Assembly: GCA_050251735.1 (NCBI GenBank) | Contig: JBFWMF010000009.1 | Location: 62,001 to 126,000, forward strand | DNA from: Desulfitobacterium sp050251735 | Lineage (GTDB): Bacteria > Bacillota > Desulfitobacteriia > Desulfitobacteriales > Desulfitobacteriaceae | Direction: 5' to 3' | Length of the DNA: 64,000 nucleotides | Part shown: in pieces, positions 33,106-41,519 of the stretch | Layout: every line of letters starts with the position of its first letter | How positions within the stretch are numbered: position 1 is the stretch's first letter | Notes under the pieces: model-generated | Told to the model about the DNA's origin: nothing | Seen by the model: the letters and a program-made list of their open reading frames with translations, nothing else | Database searches by the model: none | Made by a program: the position numbers and the translations under genes

Positions 33106-34386
33106 TTAACCACGGTCAAAAACTTCGAAAGCAGCAAACTTCAGATAATCTGTTTCAGGACTCCCTATGAGCACCGGATGATCCACCCCGGCACGACGAA
33201 CTTCAATGAGCCGTAAGACCTTTTTGGCATCTACAGCCGCACTTTGCACCATCTCCAAAAATTTGTCCATACTAAGATGGTGGGAGCAGGATGCAGTAAT
33301 TAGAATTCCACCGGGGCGAACAAGCTTTAAGCCTTGCAAATTGATTTCTTTATAACCGCGGAGAGCGCCTGCTAAAGCCTTACGGTTCTTGGTAAAGGCC
33401 GGAGGATCCAAGATGACCACATCCCAGGAATTTCCCTCCTTAACTTGTTCTCGTAAATAGTCAAACACATTTGCTGTGACAAAATCCGTGCGATGTAAAA
33501 AGCCATTTTGCAAAGCATTGTGTCTGGCCATTTCAATGGCTTTTGCCGAGATATCCACACTGGTTACTTTTTTTGCCCCAAATAGGCAAGCGTGAAGCAT
33601 GAAGGAACCGGTATGGGAAAAACAATCCAAAACCTCTGCTCCATCCCAGAATGGGTTCTTAACTTCTTTGCCTCGCTGATCAAAGGGGGCACCATCTCTA
33701 AGGGTTATTCCGCGTTGCAACCCCCAGCCCTTCATCAATGGTTTAAGAGAGGCACGATTCTCCCTTTGATCAAAAAAATAGCCGGTTTTTTGACCTTCAG
33801 CTACATCTACCGTAATTTTTAGGGAGTTTTCCACTACCGTGATTTGAGTGTCAAAGGCTTCGCCAATGAAGCCCGCTCTTTGCTCGAGCCCTTCTAATTG
33901 GCGTACAGACACATCGCTACGCTCATAGATACCGCGCGGGTTAAATACCTGTCTTAGAGCAGAATGCAGCCATTCTCTTCTTTTGTCCATCCCTTTGGCA
34001 AGGATTTGCACGACCAGGATATCTTCATACTTATCCACGATCACTCCCGGCAGAAAATCCGCCTCACTATGGATGACTCGGCAGGAGCTGGCTTCGGGTA
34101 AGAGCTTTTGTCGTCTTGACCAGGCTTGCTTAACCCGCTGGAGAAACCATGCTTGATCGATCACCTCATCCTGATGATAAGAAACTATCCGGACTGTGAT
34201 TTGTGAGTCGGCGTTATAAAGCCCTTGGGCGAGAAAAAAACCTGCATGATTATAGACTTGCACGAGATCCTCTTCATCGCTTGCCTCCCCTTCGATCCTT
34301 TGAATCTCGCTTTTATATATCCAAGGATGACCTTGTTCCAATCTTTTGCGGCGATTGGCTACTAAAAAAACCTTTATATCTGTCAA
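33106..34386 (-). CDS. RlmI-like rRNA cytosine-C5 methyltransferase
   Basis: This 426-residue protein has an N-terminal PUA domain (RRKRLEQGHPWIYKSEI), a linker domain with SDVSVRQLEGLE, and a SAM methyltransferase domain with EVLDCFSHTGSFML (SAM loop) and VVILDPPAFTKNR (catalytic DPPxF). E. coli RlmI methylates C1962 of 23S rRNA. An insert of about 25 residues (around 225-250) departs from the short RlmI form. TTG start. Fur-family gene begins 25 bases downstream. Confidence 0.87.
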   Translation of the reverse strand: MTDIKVFLVANRRKRLEQGHPWIYKSEIQRIEGEASDEEDLVQVYNHAGFFLAQGLYNADSQITVRIVSYHQDEVIDQAWFLQRVKQAWSRRQKLLPEASSCRVIHSEADFLPGVIVDKYEDILVVQILAKGMDKRREWLHSALRQVFNPRGIYERSDVSVRQLEGLEQRAGFIGEAFDTQITVVENSLKITVDVAEGQKTGYFFDQRENRASLKPLMKGWGLQRGITLRDGAPFDQRGKEVKNPFWDGAEVLDCFSHTGSFMLHACLFGAKKVTSVDISAKAIEMARHNALQNGFLHRTDFVTANVFDYLREQVKEGNSWDVVILDPPAFTKNRKALAGALRGYKEINLQGLKLVRPGGILITASCSHHLSMDKFLEMVQSAAVDAKKVLRLIEVRRAGVDHPVLIGSPETDYLKFAAFEVFDRG

Positions 34387-34448
34387 TGGAGCGTCCGCCC
34401 TTTCTATCCCTCAGTATACTCTTTAAAATATAACGCGAAAATTAAAGA

Positions 34449-34472
34449 AAGGAAAGCTTTTCTGCTTTCCTC
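34449..34472 (-). terminator. Terminator after the UPF0180 gene
   Basis: AGGAAAGC/GCTTTCCT stem, then TTCTTT on the minus strand. Confidence 0.75.
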
Positions 34473-34490
34473 AAAGTAAATTTTACTTGA

Positions 34491-34733
34491 TTAGGATAAA
34501 CGGTCTCTTAAAATTTCCGCGATTTCTTCGGCACTTCGTCCTGCCGCATGAATCACCGGTACCCGAAATTTTGCTTCATCAGCCAAAATATCTGTTCCAT
34601 CTCCTTTGACCACAATAGCACTCACATTTCTTAATACATCATCCTCTAAGGGCATGGTGTGGAATCCGGCTGTATGTAATTCCTGCAATACATTGGTGAG
34701 GCCATCTTCGACAGCAATTTTTTTATACATCAT
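34491..34733 (-). CDS. UPF0180 (YkuS-type) small protein
   Basis: This 80-residue protein begins KIAVEDGLTNVLQEL, then ends with KFRVPVIHAAGRSAEEIAEIL, both diagnostic of the UPF0180 family. A middle SAIVVKGDG strand suggests a Rossmann-like mini-fold. Function unknown. GGAGG precedes the ATG pair. It has its own terminator. Confidence 0.82.
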   Translation of the reverse strand: MMYKKIAVEDGLTNVLQELHTAGFHTMPLEDDVLRNVSAIVVKGDGTDILADEAKFRVPVIHAAGRSAEEIAEILRDRLS

Positions 34734-34795
34734 ATCAACCTCCTCACCATTATTCTTCCATAACTTTGACCAATCTATGCCGATGAAATTAATAA

Positions 34796-37123
34796 CTAAA
34801 ATTCGAAAACATCAAGATAAACTTCTTCATAATTTGGTGAGACTTGAGGAATCTCGAGGACATAGCGAGGAGATGGGTCAGCCAAGAGGATCTCCACCTT
34901 ACAGTGAACAATTCCTGGGGCGCTTATCTTCCATTGCACGGCTCCTAAATGAGGTGGCGTTCGTTCTAAGGTCAAGGAATAGGTCCCTTTATACTCCTTA
35001 CCCTCCAGAGAAATTTTACGAGGGAGCTTTGACATAGGTACAAAATCATCCATCTCGAGGATAGCGAAGGGCTTTTGACTTTCTAACTTTATTTTCACGC
35101 TATAGGGTTCACGACTATACTTCATAGACATCTTGAAGTTCAAAATACGTTCACCCGTATCCATAACGGAGACCCTCACTTGCAAAGGAGCTGTTTCTGT
35201 GGGTACGGGTAATTCAAGAGTTCTACGGTCTACTCCCAGTCTTAATCCTTTTGCATCCAGCCCCTTAACTAAACTAGAGGGCAGGGTATCACTACCGGAG
35301 ATTCCCAACTTCACAGCCTCCCCATCGCTCCAGATCGTTTGGACCCTAATTGGCTGGGGATGGGCTTTGCTATAGCTTGGGATTAAACCAGATCCGAGGA
35401 TAATACTAACCCCACCTATAAGGGCTGGAAGCCATAGTTTCTGAAGCATCTTTGCCCAGGGTCTTTTACCTTGCTCAATGACGTACAGTCCCCCTAATAG
35501 GACAGGTATAAAGAGCATTCCATAAAGCAAAATAAAGACGAGGGGATAGACATGGAGGGTTTCATAAAAACTGGACCATTGCTGAGAATTTAGTAATTCC
35601 CAATGAATTTTGTAAATAAAATAAGGGCCGATCAGCACCCAAATCATGCTGGGAAAATATCGAAATAGGTTAAAACAGATGAGCCAAAAGAGGAAAGGAA
35701 ACGCCAAATCGATCCGGTAAAGTCCTAGCACAATCGTGAGAAGCAGGAGCATCACCGTCCCTACTAACCAATAAAGCTTTCCCTCCTTTGGTCTAGGTAA
35801 ATCTCTCAGAATCCGGAAGGCGATAACCATAGTACACACAAGCAAAATAATTCTTAGAGCTAGAAACACCTCAGGATAAGCTTGCCAAACAAACACTCTT
35901 CCTTTTGCGAGTTGCCAAAGCCACTCCCCTATTCCACTCATAAAGCTAACGAACACTGCAACTAGGGGAATTCCTATCCCCATAACCGTATATCCTTTAA
36001 AATCCCCACTATACAGTGGATCTTGTGTTCTTAAGCTCTGCACTATCGTGTAAATAGTAAAGAAAATGCCCATGACGAAAAGAAATCTTAACCCTAGGGT
36101 CGGGATAATGAATAGATAAGAGCCCAATTGAAAGGGTAGATAATAGGCGTCCCAGCTCTTTTGCCCACTCCCCGTCATGGAAACCTGTTCAACAAGCTTG
36201 GGTATCAATTGCCCCATGGTTTCTAAGCTCTGAAGGGTGACTTTCTCAATGCGGTCCTCGGGGCGATGGTAATATCCATCAGCACGTCCGGCGATTCCAA
36301 GCCCCAGAGCAGGAATGCTCTGATCTAAAAAAGGACTAAAATCACTATTGCCGCCTTGGGATCCTTCTCTAGTCATCACGGCAAAATCTCGGCTCACATG
36401 GAAGGGAATTTGTTCTTGACGAGAGATGCGCACCACCTGTTGAACCAATTCTGGTGGAGCGGAGATTTTCCCGGCGATATCTATCTCTAAGGGGGCGCCC
36501 ACCATGTCCACATTCAACATCCACTGGATAGCGGACATGTCACTCTGAGCAGTAAAATAACTTGAACCGACCAGCCCACTTTCTTCCGCTCCAAAAAAGA
36601 CAATCTGGTAACTCTTCTCGTGCTTTTCTTGTCCTAAAACCCTAGCGATTTCTAACAACACACCCACACCCGAAGCATTATCAACTGCTCCGGGTGCTGA
36701 TACATCGGCACTATCATAATGTGCTCCGAGCAGGATGGTCTCTGGTTGCTCTCCCGGTAGTTCGGCAATTATATTGCGGCTACTGATCACTTGTATTCTA
36801 TTCTCAGGCACGAGTGGGTTATTAGGAACCACAATTTTGCTAAAAGGTTGTTCCCGTACCTTCCAACCCTGTTGCTCCAAAATATAATATAAATATTGGG
36901 CAGCCTTCTGTTCATTTTTACTTCCGGCTGGTCGAGGACCGATATTTTCCGTCAAATGACGGATATGTTCATAGGCTTTATCTGCTGAAAACTCCGTTAC
37001 CCCTCTACTTGGCATCGCAGCGACCTGCCCCGCTTGTGGTGATATGTTCTCCTTGACGGTTAATGAACAAAATAAAAACAGGATTATGACTATCAAGAGA
37101 AAGCCATGTCTATTTTTTCTCAT
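34796..37123 (-). CDS. M28-family aminopeptidase with membrane C-terminal half
   Basis: This 775-residue protein starts with a membrane anchor (about 8-25). The M28 zinc peptidase domain follows: GAHYDSADV near residue 133, GAVDNASGVG, FFGAEESGLVGS (catalytic Glu pair) and LNVDMVGAP, with the last His in YYHRPEDRIE. Eight or nine transmembrane helices (about 330-580) and a C-terminal extracytoplasmic beta-rich domain complete it. The layout recalls ER Fxna-type M28 proteases. It probably degrades peptides at the outer membrane face. Start ATG 37123 follows CAGGATCTTG. Confidence 0.85.
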   Translation of the reverse strand: MRKNRHGFLLIVIILFLFCSLTVKENISPQAGQVAAMPSRGVTEFSADKAYEHIRHLTENIGPRPAGSKNEQKAAQYLYYILEQQGWKVREQPFSKIVVPNNPLVPENRIQVISSRNIIAELPGEQPETILLGAHYDSADVSAPGAVDNASGVGVLLEIARVLGQEKHEKSYQIVFFGAEESGLVGSSYFTAQSDMSAIQWMLNVDMVGAPLEIDIAGKISAPPELVQQVVRISRQEQIPFHVSRDFAVMTREGSQGGNSDFSPFLDQSIPALGLGIAGRADGYYHRPEDRIEKVTLQSLETMGQLIPKLVEQVSMTGSGQKSWDAYYLPFQLGSYLFIIPTLGLRFLFVMGIFFTIYTIVQSLRTQDPLYSGDFKGYTVMGIGIPLVAVFVSFMSGIGEWLWQLAKGRVFVWQAYPEVFLALRIILLVCTMVIAFRILRDLPRPKEGKLYWLVGTVMLLLLTIVLGLYRIDLAFPFLFWLICFNLFRYFPSMIWVLIGPYFIYKIHWELLNSQQWSSFYETLHVYPLVFILLYGMLFIPVLLGGLYVIEQGKRPWAKMLQKLWLPALIGGVSIILGSGLIPSYSKAHPQPIRVQTIWSDGEAVKLGISGSDTLPSSLVKGLDAKGLRLGVDRRTLELPVPTETAPLQVRVSVMDTGERILNFKMSMKYSREPYSVKIKLESQKPFAILEMDDFVPMSKLPRKISLEGKEYKGTYSLTLERTPPHLGAVQWKISAPGIVHCKVEILLADPSPRYVLEIPQVSPNYEEVYLDVFEF

Positions 37124-37197
37124 CAAGATCCTGCCCCTTTTCATTTCTATACTTGAGTATGTCTATGTGAAAAAGAGAAGTTCTATGCCAACCAGAT

Positions 37198-37226
37198 TTT
37201 CTCAATTAAGCTCTTTATGCTATAAT
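37198..37226 (+). promoter_or_regulatory. Sigma-A-like promoter of the PLD-fold lipoprotein gene
   Basis: TTCTCA at 37198 and a perfect TATAAT at 37221-37226 are 17 bases apart, about 65 bases upstream of the ATG. Confidence 0.6.
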
Positions 37227-37290
37227 GTTATAGAAGAATTCATACAATTTGCGATGAGTGCTTTAGAATTATTTAGGAGTCGAAGAACTT

Positions 37291-38346
37291 ATGAGGAATC
37301 GGTTTCTCCCCATCATCCTAATCCTTAGCCTTTTCCTTACAGGCTGCTCTATAAATATTAAGAACCTGTTTGTAAAAGAGAACGATGCTCCCGTCTCCAA
37401 TCTTTCCGCCGAAGCCTTGTATTTTGATGCTAGCAGTGCCCGTGCCAAAACCATAGAGCTTATTGATTCTGCCCAAAAGTCAATCTATATCGAACAAAAG
37501 ATCTTCTCCGATACAGCTCTCAAGGAATTAATCATCAAAAAAGCCGCCAGCGGCATAGAAGTTCGCATTCTGCTCGACCAATTTGAAACACCGAATAAAG
37601 CGACCTTAAATGAGTTCAAAAGCCAGAACATATCTGTACAGTACTATCCGGCACGTAAAGGTCAAACAAATGAGGTCAAGTTTCTTATTGTGGACTTAAA
37701 GGAAGCTATCGTTTATTCATTTCCCTGGACCAGCGAGGGCTTTAAGACCCATAATCTTGCTGTTTCTTTAACGGGACGTTCCGTTGCGAAGCTAGCTAAT
37801 GTGTTTAATCGCGATTGGATTTTCACTACGACCCTCTCCCTCGACCTTCCCCAAGAGACTGCTTTAGTGGAAGACAGTATTGTTGTGGCAGCCAATGTCA
37901 ATGTCAAAGCTCAGATCCTTGATCATATCCAGAAAAGTGAGAAAACCATCTGGGCCACTGTCTCACATGCGACAGATACCGAGATTGTGAATGCCTTCAT
38001 CGAGGCTGCCGCTAAGGGCCGAGATGTGAAATTGATCGTCGATTCTAATATCATGCCTAGCAGTTATCCTGAAACCTTGCTAAAACTCCAAGACGCAGGA
38101 GTACAGCTTCGTTATTACAATTCACAGGCTCAGCCTTCCTTGGATTTGAATTATGGTATATTCGATGGTAATACCTTTATCTTTAGTAGCTCTGGATGGG
38201 GATACAAGGCCTTTGTTATGAACCATGAGCTCTCGATTACTGTTCCCTCCCCCACCGCCACTCAAGAATTAATCACTCAATTTGATCAAGATTGGGGAAA
38301 TAGCTCCCCTACCGTTCCCGATCAGAATCCATCTAAAGAAGCCTAG
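37291..38346 (+). CDS. Phospholipase D-fold lipoprotein lacking HKD histidines
   Basis: This 351-residue protein has a lipoprotein signal (ILILSLFLTGCS, lipid-modified Cys near 19). Two PLD-like halves follow (about 50-180 and 195-340), each with the IDSAQKSIYIEQ-type helix and GIEVRILLD strand. The catalytic HxKxxxxD motif is degenerate in both. The first reads EVKFLIVD near residues 128-135 (His to Glu); the second DLNYGIFD near 284-291 (His and Lys both lost). It is probably a surface-anchored, non-catalytic binder of lipid or nucleic acid. Good ribosome site GGAG. Confidence 0.83.
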   Translation: MRNRFLPIILILSLFLTGCSINIKNLFVKENDAPVSNLSAEALYFDASSARAKTIELIDSAQKSIYIEQKIFSDTALKELIIKKAASGIEVRILLDQFETPNKATLNEFKSQNISVQYYPARKGQTNEVKFLIVDLKEAIVYSFPWTSEGFKTHNLAVSLTGRSVAKLANVFNRDWIFTTTLSLDLPQETALVEDSIVVAANVNVKAQILDHIQKSEKTIWATVSHATDTEIVNAFIEAAAKGRDVKLIVDSNIMPSSYPETLLKLQDAGVQLRYYNSQAQPSLDLNYGIFDGNTFIFSSSGWGYKAFVMNHELSITVPSPTATQELITQFDQDWGNSSPTVPDQNPSKEA

Positions 38347-38380
38347 GTTCAAAAAACTAGGCTAAAATGTCCCGTATTCC

Positions 38381-38425
38381 AAAAAGCAAGCCAGATAGGA
38401 GACCTCCTATTCTGGCTTGCTTTTT
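38381..38425. terminator. Shared bidirectional terminator
   Basis: AAAAAGCAAGCCAGA pairs with TCTGGCTTGCTTTTT. It lies between the converging PLD-fold and phosphatase genes and overlaps the last codons of the latter. Confidence 0.85.
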
Positions 38426-39069
38426 GTGGTGATACCGCTAGTAGATTTTATTTCGTCATCTAAATGAGAATGGTCAGCTATCACCAGGGGCTTGATATCA
38501 CCATCATCATAGAACTCAAAAATATTCACAGCCGTATTATGTTGCCAAGGGACATCTTCCCATTGTTCTACCGGAATTCCCAATGCCTTCTTCACAATCA
38601 ACTGCAGAGTCATACCATGAGTGACAATACAAAGTGTTTCCCCCGCATGGTGTCGGGCTAGCTCTTGAACAAGTAGCCAAGCTCTGTCGGTTACCTCCCA
38701 CATGGTTTCCCCGCCAGGAATCTGGATCTGGTGAGGCCCTTTATCCCAAATCGCAAACAATTCCGGATAGAGCTTCCGCAAATCCCACCAGCTTTTACCC
38801 TCCCATTCTCCGAAGGACAATTCACGCAAACCGGGGTGGAGGAAAACCTCCTGTATGCTCAGTTCCTGACGGATTTCGTCAGCTGTAGCTTGGGCTCGCG
38901 GCAAATCACTGGAATAGATTCTCGTAATTCCTTCCCCTTGCAGACGCTTTCCAAGCTTGCGTGCTTGTAATATCCCTTTTGTAGTAAGCGGTGAATCCAG
39001 TGCACCTTGAACACGGCCTTCGATATTCCAGAGGGTCTCACCATGACGAGTAAAAATAATTTTAGTCAT
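38407..39069 (-). CDS. Histidine phosphatase (phosphoglycerate mutase-like)
   Basis: This 220-residue protein has the phospho-His motif FTRHGETLWN, second Arg in IYSSDLPRAQATA, the acid LRELSFGEWEGKSWWDL and the final His in IVTHGMTLQ. The family includes cofactor-dependent phosphoglycerate mutases, cobalamin CobC and broad phosphatases. The length and GEWEG region suit a general phosphatase more than a glycolytic mutase. ATG after AGGGGG. It lies just downstream of the 6S RNA terminator. Confidence 0.87.
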   Translation of the reverse strand: MTKIIFTRHGETLWNIEGRVQGALDSPLTTKGILQARKLGKRLQGEGITRIYSSDLPRAQATADEIRQELSIQEVFLHPGLRELSFGEWEGKSWWDLRKLYPELFAIWDKGPHQIQIPGGETMWEVTDRAWLLVQELARHHAGETLCIVTHGMTLQLIVKKALGIPVEQWEDVPWQHNTAVNIFEFYDDGDIKPLVIADHSHLDDEIKSTSGITTKSKPE

Positions 39070-39120
39070 ACATCCCCCTAAAGAATTTTTTAATTTGAAG
39101 TAATAAGCAAAAAATCAAAA

Positions 39121-39154
39121 ATTAAAAAACAATGGTAGGGAAAATCCCTACCAT
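39121..39154 (-). terminator. Terminator of the 6S RNA
   Basis: ATGGTAGGGA and TCCCTACCAT form a perfect 10-base stem, followed on the minus strand by TGTTTTTTAATTTTT. It directly abuts the closing stem of the RNA. Confidence 0.88.
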
Positions 39155-39327
39155 CCCCGCCTTGCCGTAAAACTCTAGGTTTCTGACCCTGCTCTCGCAG
39201 GTGGGTACCCGGATAAATCTTTCCACCTTCCCCACGAAGTGGGGCCTGATGTACAGGATCCATCACGACAGCTCCCGTGTCATAAATAGGATCAAAACCA
39301 AGATATTCTACGAACAACGCAGGATAC
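39153..39327 (-). ncRNA. ssrS: 6S RNA
   Basis: About 175 bases. 6S RNA mimics an open promoter and binds housekeeping RNA polymerase. The 5' end AUCCUGCGUUGUUCGU pairs with the 3' end ACGGCAAGGCGGGGAU in a 12-position helix with one bulge and one mismatch. This arrangement, and the UUGUUCG and CGGC steps, parallel the GAUGUUCG...CGGCGGCAUC closing stem of E. coli 6S RNA. A central hairpin CCCCACUUCGUGGGG and small hairpins in the bubble fit the fold. TATAAT at 39334-39339 lies just upstream and a strong terminator follows. A 97-codon frame here is an accident. Confidence 0.75.
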
Positions 39328-39333
39328 ATTTTT

Positions 39334-39339
39334 ATTATA
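39334..39339 (-). promoter_or_regulatory. -10 box of the 6S RNA promoter
   Basis: Perfect TATAAT on the minus strand about 7 bases before the RNA start. The -35 region is poor. Confidence 0.6.
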
Positions 39340-39379
39340 ACACTTAAGCTATAAAATACACCATGTAAGAGCTGGAAAA

Positions 39380-39877
39380 TCACCTTCGATAAAGCTTGTC
39401 TTCAATCTCAGCCAGGCGATCCTGCAGAAGAGCGATGGTCATTTCTTGAGTTCTTATTCTCCGACGCAGCCCATCCATAAGATGTTCTAGCTCATAAATC
39501 TTTTCTTTAAATTCACCTTCGTCGGAATCCATAGTTGAAGTTGTACGAAAATCTGGTTCTTGTGCAGGAGCGGGCTCTGGAGCAGACTCGGAATCAGGTG
39601 CTGAAGAAAGTTCTGAGATTGGGGTAGAAATGTCATCAGATTTTGCTTCCGATTTCAATAATTTGAAAATTCCATAACGCGAATTGCGACCAGGATTGAT
39701 TTCCAGCCAACCTTCAGCGGCTAATGCCTCAAGGGCACGTTTCATCGTGCTACTGGCCGCTCCTGTCGCTCTTTGAATCTCGGAAAAGGCAATTTCAAAT
39801 TCTATTCCTTCATTTCTTTTCGACTGTTTCTCAAAAAATTCCTTAAATCGCTGATTCGTCTTATCTCTTAAGGCCAA
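39380..39877 (-). CDS. Winged-helix and coiled-coil protein, 165 residues
   Basis: Residues 1-75 look like a winged helix: FEIAFSEIQRATGAASSTMKRALEALAAEGWL with a wing ending in GRNSRYGIFKL. A Glu/Pro/Ser-rich linker (about 78-120) leads to a C-terminal coiled coil (KIYELEHLMDGLRRRI, then ALLQDRLAEIEDKL). It is probably a dimeric DNA-binding protein. TTG start after GGGGAG. It lies 53 bases upstream of the 6S RNA start on the same strand. Family not recognised with certainty. Confidence 0.68.
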   Translation of the reverse strand: MALRDKTNQRFKEFFEKQSKRNEGIEFEIAFSEIQRATGAASSTMKRALEALAAEGWLEINPGRNSRYGIFKLLKSEAKSDDISTPISELSSAPDSESAPEPAPAQEPDFRTTSTMDSDEGEFKEKIYELEHLMDGLRRRIRTQEMTIALLQDRLAEIEDKLYRR

Positions 39878-40029
39878 GAAACCATCTCCCCTGCCGGATG
39901 ATCCGGTAATATCTTAACTCATTATAAACCTAAATTTTAGAAAAATCCAATTTCTTTAAACTTAACCCTTTTGAAGCATACTCCGCCATGCACACGCATA
40001 GATTCTATTAGTCAAAGGAGGTATGACCT

Positions 40030-40398
40030 ATGCCCAAATCCTTTAAATTTAATCTTATCCTTAAAGGAATATTAATCGCGTCCGGTGCTGCTCTGCTCCT
40101 TTCCTTAATTCTTAGCCTCTTATTAACCTTCACACCCCTACGTGAGTCCTCTTTGGCTTATAACATTATCGTTGGGGTCAGTGTCTTCCTTGCTGCAGCG
40201 CTCACTGCCTATCGCGCCGGTAGGAAAGGCCTTTATTACGGAATCGGAATTGGCATTGCCTTTATTATTTTGTTAATCATCTTGTTCATAATTTTGAGTC
40301 CGGATACCCTTTCCTGGTTAGAGTTAGGTGAAAAAACTATCATTTGCCTAGCCACAGGTGGGATTGGTGGAATCATCGGGGTCATCATCCGTAGATGA
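40030..40398 (+). CDS. TIGR04086-type membrane protein
   Basis: This 122-residue protein has four hydrophobic helices: ILKGILIASGAALLLSLILS, IIVGVSVFLAAALTAYRAGR, GIGIGIAFIILLIILFII and CLATGGIGGIIGVI. The Gly-rich helix starts and TAYRAGRKGLYYG loop fit the TIGR04086 (YrzE) family of Firmicutes. Function unknown. AAAGGAGG gives a strong start. Confidence 0.75.
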   Translation: MPKSFKFNLILKGILIASGAALLLSLILSLLLTFTPLRESSLAYNIIVGVSVFLAAALTAYRAGRKGLYYGIGIGIAFIILLIILFIILSPDTLSWLELGEKTIICLATGGIGGIIGVIIRR

Positions 40399-40525
40399 CA
40401 TAAAGCTAATTCCCCAGATTCCGCGGGAGATTGAATCTTGAGATTAAATAATAAAGATAATTGCTTTCTAATCTCTCCCAAAAGAGTTAAAATAGTAGTA
40501 AAGAATCTATTTGGGAGGGTTTTTT

Positions 40526-40993
40526 ATGTGCGTTGAAAAAACTCCTTGGGAGCTTGTCATAGACTTTCATGGTCATACCTGCCCCGGTATTGCCCTAGGT
40601 TATCGGGTTGCCCAACTAGCTCAACGGGAGATGGGCATTCGGCCCACTCCAGATTCAGAAGTATTAGTCAAAGCCTATACTCAATCCTGCGCAGTTGATG
40701 CCATACAGGTCTTAAACAAAGCTACCCTTGGACGTCGTGCCCTGATGATCAAAGAGACCCAACAGCACCTTTACCAATTTCACTTCACGGGAACTCAAGA
40801 AATACATCAATTTCGAATTGCTCAAGAAGTAATTGAGCATTTAGCTGCCTTCAATATTCAAAGTCTGAGTCCACGGGAAAAGCAAAACAAGATCCTAGAA
40901 GAGGTTCAATATGTGCTCTCAGTAGAAGAGTCTGCCTTCTGTCATTATGAACTAATTCCCGGAGAACTAAAAAAAACAGCCCCTCATAGATAA
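40526..40993 (+). CDS. FmdE-domain protein, short form
   Basis: This 155-residue protein carries the FmdE signature: DFHGHTCPGIALGYRVAQL with His and Cys, then SCAVDAIQ. The family is named for a molybdenum formylmethanofuran dehydrogenase subunit; bacterial members lack methanogenesis and may handle Mo/W or other metals. Here the second conserved Cys (usually GCTxGKGNL) is lost, reading NKATLGRRAL, and the C-terminal zinc ribbon is absent. Start ATG 40526, 8 bases after GGGAGG. Confidence 0.82.
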   Translation: MCVEKTPWELVIDFHGHTCPGIALGYRVAQLAQREMGIRPTPDSEVLVKAYTQSCAVDAIQVLNKATLGRRALMIKETQQHLYQFHFTGTQEIHQFRIAQEVIEHLAAFNIQSLSPREKQNKILEEVQYVLSVEESAFCHYELIPGELKKTAPHR

Positions 40994-41075
40994 CAACTGC
41001 AAAATAACAACAGTTTTAATAGCGATAGTTGTTAGTAAATAAAAGGTTAGGTAAATATAAAGTTAGGTAAATAAA

Positions 41076-41098
41076 AAGAAGCCGTGCAGGCTTCTTTT
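41076..41098. terminator. Bidirectional terminator between converging genes
   Basis: AAGAAGCC/GGCTTCTT stem with flanking A and T runs, between the FmdE gene and the small membrane gene at 41104. Confidence 0.8.
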
Positions 41099-41103
41099 AT
41101 TTC

Positions 41104-41304
41104 TTATCGAGCATTTAATTTTGAGTAAAATTTATCATTTGTTGATGTGTCCGGAAGATCGGCAAAACGTGCTTCTTTGCCCGATGGTTTTTTCGCTTGA
41201 TCATAGTAGCTAGAATGCTTAGATTTACTGGTCCATCTGTCCGAAGCTAATAATACAATAAGAGCACCAAGAGCAACAATACCCATTATCCATTGAAATA
41301 ACAT
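41104..41304 (-). CDS. Small single-pass membrane protein, 66 residues
   Basis: One N-terminal helix (IMGIVALGALIVLLAS) is followed by a basic then polar soluble tail ending DKFYSKLNAR. GGAGGTG lies 11 bases before the ATG. No family recognised. It could be a sporulation or membrane-stress peptide; nothing in the sequence decides. Confidence 0.6.
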   Translation of the reverse strand: MLFQWIMGIVALGALIVLLASDRWTSKSKHSSYYDQAKKPSGKEARFADLPDTSTNDKFYSKLNAR

Positions 41305-41406
41305 AATTATGACACCTCCATTATTATTTTAGAGCCTGACAGCAGAATGTCAAGAGTGCAAATTCAACCATTCACCTATCATTATATACCATTGAGGGAA
41401 TCTTTG

Positions 41407-41435
41407 CTGACAGAATATTTCGATTAGTCTATACT
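41407..41435 (+). promoter_or_regulatory. Orphan sigma-A promoter facing a plus-strand terminator
   Basis: CTGACA at 41407-41412 and TATACT at 41430-41435, each 5 of 6 to consensus, are exactly 17 bases apart. No plus-strand coding frame follows; a terminator occurs about 50 bases downstream. Confidence 0.6.
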
Positions 41436-41441
41436 AAATTC

Positions 41442-41516
41442 AAACACTCCTCAACCCTTTTCCACCCGGGCAATAGCCCCTTCCCCATCAAGCAACAGAT
41501 GGGGATTTTTTATTTT
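41442..41516 (+). ncRNA. Candidate C-rich trans-acting small RNA, about 75 bases
   Basis: Transcription from the promoter at 41407 would give a short non-coding RNA. It contains ACTCCTCAACCC, TTTTCCACCC and GCCCCTTCCCC, all unpaired or at the stem edge and complementary to Shine-Dalgarno sequences. It ends in a stem CCCCATC/GATGGGG (41483-41504) and TTTTTTATTTTT. C-rich single-stranded patches are the hallmark of Firmicute sRNAs such as FsrA and RsaE. The identification is a prediction from layout only. Confidence 0.5.
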
Positions 41517-41519
41517 TGC

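Noticed and set aside
39090..39383. 97-codon minus-strand frame
   Set aside because: It coincides with the 6S RNA gene and its terminator, has no ribosome site and shows no protein-like composition.
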